From the NCBI GenBank assembly GCA_020634855.1, contig JACKAU010000007.1, forward strand, positions 186,001-250,000: DNA of 64,000 nt, given 5' to 3'. Source of the DNA: Anaerolineales bacterium. GTDB lineage: Bacteria; Chloroflexota; Anaerolineae; 4572-78; J111. A model generated the notes under the pieces. The model did no database searches, was not told where the DNA came from, and saw only the letters and a program-made list of their open reading frames with translations. The position numbers were made by a program, and so were the translations under genes. This document shows positions 36,531 to 44,765 of this stretch, one piece after another; within the stretch, counting starts at the first letter, position 1, and every line of letters begins with the position of its first letter.

Positions 36531-36654
36531 AGTGCTATGCGCGAGGACGCCTATAAGGAAAGGTATGTTTGCTGCGCATTGGGATGGGCTTTGCTCTTGC
36601 TTTCGTCGTCGCTTATTAAAAATAGGGGGCTGCGACTGAATAAGGGTGGGCGGT

Positions 36655-36936
36655 AGCAGCAAGAATGTCGGGAAGAGCATCGAAAAGGTCGGGAGCACGA
36701 TCGAAAAGGTTGGGAAGAGCAGAAAAATGCCGGGAGTACCATCGAAAATGTGGGGAGGAGCATCGGAAATGGGGGGAGAAGCATCGAAAAGATCGGGAAG
36801 GGCAGCAAAAATGCCGGGAGCACTATTGGAAATGTCGGGAGGACTATCGAAAATGGGGGGAGCACCATTGGAAATACCGGGAGGGTTATCGAAAATGCCG
36901 GGAGCACTGTCTAAAATGGGGGGAGTACCGTCGAAT
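36655..36936. repeat. 21-bp minisatellite, about 13 copies
   Basis: Units such as ATCGAAAATGCCGGGAGCAC repeat with period 21 and 3-6 differences per copy; one unit has lost a base. Because 21 is a multiple of 3, long ORFs appear in several frames on both strands, each a heptapeptide repeat (for example KMPGALS on plus, FDxPPGI on minus). None has a convincing ribosome binding site, so I treat this as repeat DNA, with a possible coding or binding-site role left open. Confidence 0.85.
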
Positions 36937-37112
36937 AGCACAGCTTGAGACGTCAAAGTACTTTGGTCATATGATTTATGTGACTTTTGGGCGAAGAATC
37001 AAAGTACCTTTTCCTCTAGACAGCAGGGAGGGGGTGTTGTAAGCTGGGTTTACAAAAAAGTATAGGGGAAATCAAATAACGTGGACTACGGCGTTAAGTA
37101 ATTGGTAAATGG

Positions 37113-37237
37113 TTAGTGTCATTGGTTTTTCGCCACAATGCTTCATAAGGCGTAGTGCGCAGTGCGTATTCAGCCATTCTTTACGCACTACGCAATAAAC
37201 AAAGGCCCAAATCATGGCGAAAACTAAGAGACACTAA
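37113..37237. mobile_element. Nested palindromic MITE-like element
   Basis: The outer ends TTAGTGTC...GTTTTCGCCA are inverted at 37113-37136 and 37214-37237. An inner palindrome (GGCGTAGTGCG ... ACGCACTACGC) lies at 37150-37194. Total 125 bp with no ORF. It sits between the minisatellite and the coiled-coil protein gene. Confidence 0.6.
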
Positions 37238-37269
37238 CTAATTCTTAATTCATAATTCCTAAAGGATAG

Positions 37270-38064
37270 ATGATGGCAATTAGTCAACGAGATTTGAACG
37301 TAGGGGTCAAGACATTTGTGACCAATGGGCAGCATCCCGATTGCCAGGGTATACTGGTTCCCATCGGGTATGATGCCGAGCGCCTGGCCGCCGGTGAGGC
37401 GCTGCTGGAGCGGTGGCTGCGGGCCAAAGCCACGATGAAAGAGCGGGGTAAGGCCCAGATGTTAGCCACCCAGGCCGAGCAAGCGGCGGAACGGGCGGCC
37501 CAATTGGAGGCGACGGCGCTGCGTGAGGCCGTGCGCACATTGTGGATGGACGATGAAAGCACGCTGGCGCTGTTCGATTTGGTCGATTACCGGCGCACGT
37601 CGAGCCGCCCGGCGCAGCGCCCCAACGGCGCGACCGGCGAGAGCCACGACGCCGACAACCTGACTCCGTCCGAAGCCACTAAGAAAGAAGACAGCAGCCC
37701 AACGAACGGCCAGGGCTGGGTTTCGGATTACCGGCTACGGACGCCGGAGCGCGTTGCCCGCTGGCGGGTGCTGTTGGCGATGGTGGATAAACTAGATGAA
37801 GCCAAACAGGCCGAATTGGCGACATACGGCTGGGATGCGGCCCACGTGGCCCGCGCCTTGAGCCTGGTGGAAGCCTACGTTTTGGCCGATGCGGTCCAGC
37901 AACAAAAGGTCAAGGCGGTTGAGGCCAGCCGAGCCGCGGCCAAGCAGGCCGAACAGGCGCTGCGCCGCTGGTACACCCAGGCCGGTCGCCTAACCCGCTC
38001 GGCGATTAAGCGGCGCGTGCCGCCGGAACAGCAGGCGTATATGCGGGGTTTGTTGGGGGTGTAG
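37270..38064 (+). CDS. Coiled-coil protein of unknown function
   Basis: 264 residues, not recognised. The first 40 residues are a beta-rich segment (VGVKTFVTNGQHPDCQGILV). Residues 45-90 and 195-245 are charged, Ala-rich helices likely to form coiled coils (QAEQAAERAAQLEATAL). A low-complexity Ser/Asp/Asn linker near residue 120 separates the two. There is no signal peptide or membrane segment. The start follows AAAGGAT; a second ATG one codon later is equally possible. It stands alone among repeat elements, in a stretch with accessory character. Confidence 0.55.
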   Translation: MMAISQRDLNVGVKTFVTNGQHPDCQGILVPIGYDAERLAAGEALLERWLRAKATMKERGKAQMLATQAEQAAERAAQLEATALREAVRTLWMDDESTLALFDLVDYRRTSSRPAQRPNGATGESHDADNLTPSEATKKEDSSPTNGQGWVSDYRLRTPERVARWRVLLAMVDKLDEAKQAELATYGWDAAHVARALSLVEAYVLADAVQQQKVKAVEASRAAAKQAEQALRRWYTQAGRLTRSAIKRRVPPEQQAYMRGLLGV

Positions 38065-38157
38065 GGGGTAGTTGGAGATTGGAGATTGCCATTTTGGAAT
38101 TACAATTTCGAGTTTACCTTCCTATGGTTACGGCGCTTTGGAGGGTGATTAAGCCTA

Positions 38158-38186
38158 TTGAAATTGTCAGAGAGATGTGGGATAAT
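38158..38186 (+). promoter_or_regulatory. Candidate promoter of the hydrolase-permease operon
   Basis: TTGAAA, 17-base spacer, GATAAT, about 130 bases before the start codon. Both hexamers have one or two mismatches to consensus. Confidence 0.4.
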
Positions 38187-38312
38187 GGGCTTAGAATTTT
38201 GTTGGAAAGATTAAGCCATCGTCCTAATCATTTCCAATGAAAATGCTGGTGTAAAGAGGTCCAAATTCTTTTCCAGATACTCAGCGTTGGGTGGTTAGCA
38301 CACATACAATCA

Positions 38313-41300
38313 ATGTATTTATTGAAACATTTTCTAAACAGCTTTCTTTGGATCGGACTGCTAATCGTCTTCAGTTGGCTTATACCTGCCCCGGCGCAAG
38401 CTCAAACCGGGCCAACCCTGCCCCGCTTTGAGCCTGAACCTTGCGCCTGGCCTGTACCGGCCAATCAAACCGTCGAGTGCGGTTATCTGGTGGTGCCGGA
38501 AGATCGTTCTGCTCCCGCTGGACGCACCATCCGGCTGGCCGTGGCCATCTTGAAAAGCCCCGACCTCAATCCCCAACCCGACCCCCTGCTTTTTCTCAAC
38601 GGCGGCCCCGGCAGTCAAGCCTTGCATGATTTGCCCCGCTTTACAGATATTTTCCGCCTGCTGGTGATTGACCTCAACCGCGATGTTATCTTTTTTGACC
38701 AGCGCGGAGTGGGTCTCTCCCAGCCAGCCCTGGAATGTCCTGAGGTGGTCCCCTCGCTGTTGGCCCAAGCCCAAGGGCAAGCCTTGACCCCAGCCCAGGA
38801 ACAAGCCCCCTACCTGGCCTGTCGAGACCGCTGGCAGGCCGAGGGGGTCAATTTGGCCGCCTACACCACCGCCGCCAGTGCCGCCGATGCCAACGATTTA
38901 TGGCGGGTATTGGGCTATACTGAGGTCAATCTGTTTGGCGTTTCCTATGGCACGGTGTTGGCGGCGACCCTCATGCGCGACTACCCCGACGGTATTCGGA
39001 GCGTGGTACTGGATTCCGCCTTTCCCCTGCACATCAACCTCGGCCAGGACGAGGCCACCAACACCGCCACCTACTTTCGGCGCGTGTTTGACCACTGTAC
39101 CGCAGACCTGCTCTGCCGGACTCTTTACCCCAACCTTGACACCGTTTTTTACAATTTATTGGCCCACCTCAAGCAGAAACCTCGGCTCCTGACCATGCCG
39201 CCTGCGTTTAGCAGTAGCCCCTTCAGCTTTCAGTTCGATGACGTGGCCCTGATTGATACGGCGCTGGTTGTCCCGGCCCGATCACTCCCGGCCCTGATTT
39301 ATGATATCCGCGACGACGATTACACCGCTGTATTAAAAAAACGCCAGACAACCATCGAAAACTTTACTCGTTATGGGCCACCACCGGGCCGGGCAATGGC
39401 CTATTCCGTCTTTTGCAGTCATGGGCTGTACGCACCCGCCCCCGCACCCAACGCCATTATCCCGGAAACAGCTTGGGCCGATGCCCATGCCCACAGCCTG
39501 ACTCCCTTGCCCTGTGAGCAGTGGCCTGCGCCACCGGAACGAGATAGCGAAGCAGTGCGGAGCGACATCCCCACCCTGATTCTGCTCGGTCAGGTTGACC
39601 CTTTTCTCTCCCTGACTTACGCTGATGTGTTGGCCCAAGATTTAAGCCACAGCGAGACCATCATTGTCCCCAATACCAGCCACAATGTAGCGGGTGGCGG
39701 CGGCCCTTGTCCCAACAATCTTATCCGAAGTTACCTCAATGACCCAACCCATCTACCGCCCACGGATTGTCTGCCCCAAACCGGTCAGCCTGTTTTTGAC
39801 ACCGATTTCGTAATCCGGGCGGCCGTGATGCGCCAACCCATTCAAGGTTTATCTCTGTTACTGGGGCTGGGCTTGGCGATTATGATTGGGGCTGGCCTCG
39901 TGACTCGTTATCGGGCTACTACGCCGGTGGGGCTGGCCTGGCAACGCAGTCTGCAACTGGTGGGCTGGCCCACTGCCCTTGGCCTCGCCGCCCTGTTGGC
40001 GATGGCCTGGCTAGCGGCACGGATGGACTGGCTTCCGCTCAATCCCGTGCGCATTGTGGCTCTGATTTTGCCACCGCTGGCCGCTTTGCTGGCTGCCTTT
40101 CGTTTTTCGCCTGAGGATGAGCCAGCTTTGGAAGTGGTGCTATCCACGTCTCGTCCGCTCACCTGGCTCCTGCTGGAGCGGCTGGTCGCACTGGGCTTGT
40201 GGCTGGGGGGCGTGGGACTGCTGACCAGTCTCTACGTAGCCCCGTTCAGTGGCGAACCGCTATTTAACAACATCCTGCGCTGGTTGCCCCCCTTGCTCTG
40301 CTTGAGTGGGTTGGCGGTCTATCTGAGCCTGATGACCCGTCGGGCCATTTACAGCTTGCTACTGGTCAGCCTGTTATGGGTGGTAGCCGCTGTCTTTGGC
40401 GATTTCCTTGTACAGCGTTGGCCCTTCATGTGGCCTTTGCATCTATATCTGTTGCCCAGCCACGCCGCTTACGACCTCAATCGGCTCTTTTTGAGTCTGG
40501 TTGGCATCAGCCTGGTCGTTTTTACGGCCCCCCGCTTATTGAAAAATGAGGAACGACTCCTGTTGGGCAATCGCCCTGTGAAGCGTCGTCGCTTATCCGG
40601 CCCACCATCCATTCAACGGCAGACACCTGCCGCCCCTGTGTCGGTCAGCCCGGCTCCCTCGCCCCGCCTGCTTGCCCTCCACCAATTGGCGGGGATGATA
40701 CGGTATGAGTGTTTAATGCAGTGGCGTCGGGTGGCATTGCCTACGCTGGGGCTGGCGCTTATGTTGCCCTCGTTGTTGGGGGCGTTTTTTGCCAGAGACA
40801 AGTTCGACGATTACAACACAGCCGTGCTGACTGGTAGCCGCTCTCTGGAGGCAGTGACTGCCACAATTACCGCCGAAATCGTGACCGTCACCTGGCTGGG
40901 CACGGTGTTAGTCTTACTGTTGATGTTGCCGCTGGTCGTAGCCGATACGGTTCCCAGAGATCAACAGCTTGACCTGCGGGAGCTATTGGAAAGCCTGTCT
41001 CTGGGGCCAGGCTGGTATCTAACGGGCAAGGTGCTGAGTTTGTGGCTTAACTTGTTCATTGGGCTGGGACTGGCGGCGCTGTTGCTGGGAGGTGTTTGGC
41101 AGTTGTTGGTCGGGCCGTTCGATGCGGCCATCTACGCCGAGTTGTGGCTGATGGGCATTATCCCCTTGGCACTGATTAATGCTGGCCTGGCTTGCTTGTT
41201 GGCCGCCTGGCAACCAAGCTCCCAACGGGCTATGCTGGTTGGCGGCGGATTCACCCTGCTCTGTCTGGTGGGGGGAGGATTGGCCTTTGTGACCTACGGC

Positions 41301-41531
41301 ACGTTTTGGGATTGGCTTAATCCGGCCCGGCCCGCCTTGTTACTGTATTATATGATTGGGTGGCCGGGGGCGACGGCTGGCGGCGGCATCTTCAACCAAC
41401 TGGATCAATCAGCGCTGGCGCTGATTGAACAGGTTGTTAATCGCACCAGGCTCTGGCAATCCTTGGTGGGGGGTGCGGTTCAGGTGGGACTGGTGGGCTG
41501 GCTGATGTGGATTTGGCGTAAAAGGAGATAA
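38313..41531 (+). CDS. Secreted alpha/beta-hydrolase fused to an ABC-2-type permease
   Basis: 1072 residues with an unusual fusion. A signal peptide (ends APAQA, about residue 30) precedes an alpha/beta hydrolase of the tripeptidyl/proline-iminopeptidase type: the oxyanion motif LLFLNGGPGSQ, nucleophile elbow GVSYGT, late acid 'LGQVDPF' and the His in 'NTSHNVAGGG'. Residues about 500-1070 are multi-pass: first a group of about seven helices, then 'ECLMQWRRVALPTLGLALML' and a polytopic ABC-2-like unit. The ATPase gene follows 3 bases later. The hydrolase should lie outside the membrane and may process a peptide that the transporter moves or senses. No ribosome binding site is evident before the ATG. 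Confidence 0.78.
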   Translation: MYLLKHFLNSFLWIGLLIVFSWLIPAPAQAQTGPTLPRFEPEPCAWPVPANQTVECGYLVVPEDRSAPAGRTIRLAVAILKSPDLNPQPDPLLFLNGGPGSQALHDLPRFTDIFRLLVIDLNRDVIFFDQRGVGLSQPALECPEVVPSLLAQAQGQALTPAQEQAPYLACRDRWQAEGVNLAAYTTAASAADANDLWRVLGYTEVNLFGVSYGTVLAATLMRDYPDGIRSVVLDSAFPLHINLGQDEATNTATYFRRVFDHCTADLLCRTLYPNLDTVFYNLLAHLKQKPRLLTMPPAFSSSPFSFQFDDVALIDTALVVPARSLPALIYDIRDDDYTAVLKKRQTTIENFTRYGPPPGRAMAYSVFCSHGLYAPAPAPNAIIPETAWADAHAHSLTPLPCEQWPAPPERDSEAVRSDIPTLILLGQVDPFLSLTYADVLAQDLSHSETIIVPNTSHNVAGGGGPCPNNLIRSYLNDPTHLPPTDCLPQTGQPVFDTDFVIRAAVMRQPIQGLSLLLGLGLAIMIGAGLVTRYRATTPVGLAWQRSLQLVGWPTALGLAALLAMAWLAARMDWLPLNPVRIVALILPPLAALLAAFRFSPEDEPALEVVLSTSRPLTWLLLERLVALGLWLGGVGLLTSLYVAPFSGEPLFNNILRWLPPLLCLSGLAVYLSLMTRRAIYSLLLVSLLWVVAAVFGDFLVQRWPFMWPLHLYLLPSHAAYDLNRLFLSLVGISLVVFTAPRLLKNEERLLLGNRPVKRRRLSGPPSIQRQTPAAPVSVSPAPSPRLLALHQLAGMIRYECLMQWRRVALPTLGLALMLPSLLGAFFARDKFDDYNTAVLTGSRSLEAVTATITAEIVTVTWLGTVLVLLLMLPLVVADTVPRDQQLDLRELLESLSLGPGWYLTGKVLSLWLNLFIGLGLAALLLGGVWQLLVGPFDAAIYAELWLMGIIPLALINAGLACLLAAWQPSSQRAMLVGGGFTLLCLVGGGLAFVTYGTFWDWLNPARPALLLYYMIGWPGATAGGGIFNQLDQSALALIEQVVNRTRLWQSLVGGAVQVGLVGWLMWIWRKRR

Positions 41532-41534
41532 GGC

Positions 41535-42401
41535 GTGATTAAAATTACTGGCTTAACCAAAACCTACCCCGGCGATGTTCAAGCCCTGCGCGGCCTTGAT
41601 TTGAAGATTGGCTTCGGGATGTTTGGTCTGGTCGGGCCAAACGGGGCTGGCAAAACCTCGCTTATCAGGATTCTGGCTGGCTTAATTGCCCCCACAACGG
41701 GCAGTATCCAGATTTTGGGGCATGACCTTTCGACGTCTAAAGGCAAGCAAGCGGTCAAAGCTGTGTTGGGCTACCTGCCCCAGGAATTGGGCGTGTATCC
41801 CAACTTGTCGGCCCGTGAATTTCTGGACTACATTGCTATCTTGAAAGGCATTACCCGGTCAGCCAATCGGCAACAACAAATTGAGGCAGTGCTGGAAAAA
41901 GTTCGCTTGACGGAGGTAGCGCATCGTCCCCTGAAAACATACTCCGGCGGGATGAAACGGCGGGTGGGTATTGCTCAAGCGATACTGGGTCAGCCCAAAC
42001 TGCTGATTGTGGATGAACCAACCACTGGCCTCGACCCCGAAGAGCGGATTCGCTTACGCAATCTGCTGTCGGAATTGGCCGCCGAGCGGACAGTCATTCT
42101 CTCCACCCACATCATTGCGGATATCAGTCAAAGTTGCAACGCGCTGGCGATTATCGGGCAGGGGCGACTGCTGTTTCAGGGCAGTCCGCAACAACTCGTT
42201 GAGCAGGTGCAAGGGCAGGTTTGGCTCATCGAAACGGAAACCCAGCGCCCTGAGGGTGATTTTACCCTGATTGCCAGCATTCAGTTGCAGGACAAAATCC
42301 AGCATCGGGTCATGGGCAATCCGGCGGCTCATTACCGTCCTCAGCCCGTTGCTCCCACCCTTGAGGATGGTTACATGGGACTGATGCGTCAGAGACTTTG
42401 A
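41535..42401 (+). CDS. ABC transporter ATPase subunit
   Basis: 288 residues. Walker A GPNGAGKTSLIR, Q-loop 'YLPQELGVYP', signature YSGGMKRRVGIAQA, Walker B LLIVDEPTTGLDPEE and H-switch STHIIAD are all intact. This is the DrrA/NatA-like class that pairs with ABC-2 permeases. The GTG start lies 3 bases after the stop of the hydrolase-permease fusion, behind AAAGGAG. It is therefore the energy-coupling subunit of that transporter. The C-terminus includes the usual accessory domain of about 60 residues. Confidence 0.92.
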   Translation: MIKITGLTKTYPGDVQALRGLDLKIGFGMFGLVGPNGAGKTSLIRILAGLIAPTTGSIQILGHDLSTSKGKQAVKAVLGYLPQELGVYPNLSAREFLDYIAILKGITRSANRQQQIEAVLEKVRLTEVAHRPLKTYSGGMKRRVGIAQAILGQPKLLIVDEPTTGLDPEERIRLRNLLSELAAERTVILSTHIIADISQSCNALAIIGQGRLLFQGSPQQLVEQVQGQVWLIETETQRPEGDFTLIASIQLQDKIQHRVMGNPAAHYRPQPVAPTLEDGYMGLMRQRL

Positions 42402-42671
42402 AAAATAACCGCCAAAATCTAACATAAGCTGCTTATGTCACCCAAAATTGTTTAGGATTGGAATCCACAGTGATGGATAATTCGCCCGGCGGCTCCACCC
42501 ACCAAATCAATGCACGCGAATGTGCTGCCGCCCGTTTTTACAAGGGTTATGTAGCAGCAAAAAAATAGGTGATTGTGGCGAGTCTCGCCAGCCCGCAATC
42601 GCGTGATTTCAAGCGTTGAAGAATGTTGAGCGGGTGTCGGCTGAGGGGTAGGATGATGGAGAGGTTGATGA
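42402..42671. other. Gene-free stretch with a small hairpin
   Basis: Downstream of the ABC ATPase gene. TGGCGAG-T-CTCGCCA (42577-42591) is a perfect 7-base palindrome flanked by GATTG/CAATC and may act as a terminator-like hairpin. Otherwise nothing was recognised. Confidence 0.45.
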
Positions 42672-42768
42672 GGCTAATGGAAGTCAGGGTAAGCGGTGGG
42701 GTGTCTCCGGGAGAGCCTCGCTGATTTGTGGTCTCTCGACGGGGCGCGGCTTACCTTAAATGTTAGCC
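42672..42768 (+). other. attC-like recombination site 1 (integron type)
   Basis: GGCTAA at 42672 is complementary to TTAGCC in the core GTTAGCC (42762-42768). Inside them GGTAAGC pairs with GCTTACC over 7 bases. The order R''-L''-L'-R', with a GTTAGCC core 13 bases before a start codon, is that of an attC site. Arm spacing (10 and 7) is not canonical. Confidence 0.4.
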
Positions 42769-42781
42769 ACCAGAAACGAAA

Positions 42782-43276
42782 ATGAGCAAGAGTGAAATCA
42801 GTGAGCAATTCATAATTATCGCACGGCGGTTTTGCAACTGGGCTACGTCGGATTACCCGGCCAATTTGCAGTCGGTGAAACAAGCCCTTGAGTTGATTAC
42901 AGAACTTTATTTGTGTGGTATCCGGCTCACAAGTGAAGTACAAGAAGTGGAAGAACCTACACCAATTGTCGAAACCAGGGAAAGTATGCGAAGCACAGTG
43001 TTTACCCATGCAGGTAACCTTCCCTTAAATTACTATTCTGAAGTATTCAATCCACTCACAATTCCTGCTGAAGAGCCAGTCATCGGTGATTTAGCTGATG
43101 ATATTGCAGACATTTATGGGGATATAGAATATGGTCTGTCTCTAGTAGATGCGGGTTTTACAGAACACGCTGTGTGGGAGTGGGTTTTCCGGATGCAGAC
43201 CCATTGGGGCGAGCATGCGACCTCGGCGATTCGGGCGCTTCATTGCTATTCGAGTGAACAGCACGCCTTTATTTAG
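42782..43276 (+). CDS. DUF5063-like protein in a putative gene cassette
   Basis: 164 residues. The sequence 'NLQSVKQALELITELYLCGI', 'DIADIYGDIEYGLSLVDAG' and the final 'VWEWVFRMQTHWGEHATSAI' resemble DUF5063 proteins, whose function is unknown. There is no strong ribosome binding site, as is common in integron cassettes. The gene is framed by attC-like cores at 42762 and 43435, exactly one ORF per cassette. It is a soluble, acidic protein. Confidence 0.7.
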   Translation: MSKSEISEQFIIIARRFCNWATSDYPANLQSVKQALELITELYLCGIRLTSEVQEVEEPTPIVETRESMRSTVFTHAGNLPLNYYSEVFNPLTIPAEEPVIGDLADDIADIYGDIEYGLSLVDAGFTEHAVWEWVFRMQTHWGEHATSAIRALHCYSSEQHAFI

Positions 43277-43317
43277 CTATGTAGTAGTGGCAGCAGTTAA
43301 GAAGTAGCAGGCAATGC

Positions 43318-43441
43318 GGCTAACAACGGCTTCCACTCGATTGCCTACAGTCGGTTTATCAACGTCACTTTGCCTGCCAACAAGTCTGTAATTGAGGGTG
43401 GACTCGCTAACCGGCAACAGGTGAAGCCGAAGGCGTTAGCC
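43318..43441 (+). other. attC-like recombination site 2 (integron type)
   Basis: GGCTAAC (43318-43324) is perfectly complementary to the core GTTAGCC (43435-43441). Two bases inside, CGGCTTC pairs perfectly with GAAGCCG. The internal stretch of about 90 bases is variable-type. Two 7-base arms in this order, next to a cassette-like ORF, are the best attC candidate of the window. Confidence 0.55.
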
Positions 43442-43472
43442 AACTAAATATAAATCCAACAGGATTGTTAGA

Positions 43473-44252
43473 ATGAAGCATCAAGCCAACAAGATAGCCC
43501 TAATCACCGGAGCAAGCCGGAAAATTGGTATTGGGGCCGCGATTGCCCGTAAGCTGGCTAGTGACGGAGCGGATGTATTCATCACCTATTTTCGGCCGTA
43601 TGATTATGAAACTGGCTTGGCCGGAGAACAGGATGAACCGCTTCAATTGTTGACCGAATTGCAGCAAAATGGTTGTCAAGCGGACGGCCTTGAAATTGAC
43701 CTGTCCCATCCTCAAGCTCCCAAACAGGTGTTTGACTATGTCGAAGCCGCATTGGGGCCGGTGACTATTCTGGTCAACAATGCCACTTACTCAATGCCAG
43801 ATGGTATTGAAAACCTGAACGCGGCCGGGCTGGACAAACATTATGCGGTCAATCTTCGCGCCATGGCCTTGTTGTGCGCTGAGTTTGTCTCTCGCTACAA
43901 AATGAGCGCGGTCCGGAATGACTATGGACGAATTATCAACCTCTCCTCAGGGCAATCGGTAGGCCCAATGCCCGGTGAATTAGCCTATGCGGCCACGAAG
44001 GGGGCTGTAGAAGCCTTTACGGTGAGTCTCAGTGCAGAGGTGGGGCCATTGGGCATTACTGTAAATGCGGTTGATCCGGGTATCACTGATACAGGCTGGA
44101 TTTCCCCTGAACTTGCGGCGAGATGGACCGATGAGTCGCCAATGGGGCGAGTGGGGCAACCGGAAGATGCGGCGCGTCTGATAGGGTTTCTGGCTTCAGC
44201 CCAGTCAGGGTGGATAACGGGGCAGGTTATTCATTCGCGGGGTGGATTATAG
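43473..44252 (+). CDS. Short-chain dehydrogenase/reductase
   Basis: 259 residues of the classical SDR family. Cofactor motif TGASRKIGIGAAIA (unusual Arg-Lys in place of the Gly run), NNAT at beta4, catalytic Ser in INLSSGQS and YAATK (Tyr, Lys). The end 'GQVIHSRGGL' is FabG-like. NAD(P)-dependent ketone/alcohol conversion is expected; the substrate is unknown. It begins 31 bases after the attC-like site at 43318-43441, as the next cassette gene would. AGGA lies upstream. No attC follows it. Confidence 0.85.
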   Translation: MKHQANKIALITGASRKIGIGAAIARKLASDGADVFITYFRPYDYETGLAGEQDEPLQLLTELQQNGCQADGLEIDLSHPQAPKQVFDYVEAALGPVTILVNNATYSMPDGIENLNAAGLDKHYAVNLRAMALLCAEFVSRYKMSAVRNDYGRIINLSSGQSVGPMPGELAYAATKGAVEAFTVSLSAEVGPLGITVNAVDPGITDTGWISPELAARWTDESPMGRVGQPEDAARLIGFLASAQSGWITGQVIHSRGGL

Positions 44253-44309
44253 AATACGGCAGACCAAAAAGGCGATGGCCTGATAGAGACAAACATGTTA
44301 GACCTCATT

Positions 44310-44340
44310 AAGGAGCCGGATGGGCAGCATTCGGCTCCTT
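44310..44340 (+). terminator. Hairpin after the SDR gene
   Basis: AAGGAGCCG pairs perfectly with CGGCTCCTT around a 13-base loop; the bases after it (GTTATT) give only a weak U-tract. Confidence 0.55.
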
Positions 44341-44583
44341 GTTATTGGCCTACCCTCAATAATCAGTTGACCTTTGCTGAACAAATACGCTCAAGTTTAC
44401 AAAACGTCTGGCCTGTAATATCATAGTCTCAGCACATCCAAATTCAGGAGCAACAAAGCTCCGCTTTGGCGGTCAAAGTCAACTTTGTCGCTCCTGACCG
44501 GTCCAAAATTGGAGCGACTAAGTCTATGACCATGACGACACCCGGTAAGCCTCCCGACCTGTTGCCGGACTATTCCATCAATT
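44341..44583. other. Gene-free stretch
   Basis: Contains short inverted words (GGAGCAACAAAGCTCC) and a 66-codon open frame that starts here and overlaps the MITE-like element. It has no ribosome binding site or recognisable sequence. Nothing else was seen. Confidence 0.4.
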
Positions 44584-44715
44584 CAGGACTTACGCAGTTG
44601 ACACATCAGAAGAACAAAATCAGCCACGAATGGCACGAATTGACCCGAAAACCAAGAAATAATTAGTGTAATTCGTGTAATTCGTGGCTAAAAAACTTGG
44701 ATTGTGTAAGTCCTG
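44584..44715. mobile_element. MITE-like element with CAGGACTTACGCA ends
   Basis: The ends CAGGACTTACGCA and TGTGTAAGTCCTG are inverted with one mismatch. Inside, GCCACGAATGGCACGAATT pairs with AATTCGTGTAATTCGTGGC (17 of 19), so the whole 132 bp can fold into a long hairpin. The end sequence is like termini I associate with IS5-type insertion sequences, suggesting mobilisation in trans. It lies 50 bases before the kinase gene. Confidence 0.65.
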
Positions 44716-44765
44716 TATTTTCTTATGGCGCCTAAAACCCTTGCGAACTAAATAAGGACGGAATT

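Noticed and set aside
36483..37042. Three overlapping ORFs of 100-157 codons on both strands
   Set aside because: They are open only because the 21-bp minisatellite has a period divisible by three; none has a ribosome binding site or recognisable sequence.
43473..44340. Third attC after the SDR gene, at the GTTAGAC near 44297
   Set aside because: No complementary GTCTAAC or inner arms are found upstream; the hairpin after it is a terminator type.
44466..44666. 66-codon ORF
   Set aside because: It overlaps the MITE-like element, has no ribosome binding site and no recognisable sequence.
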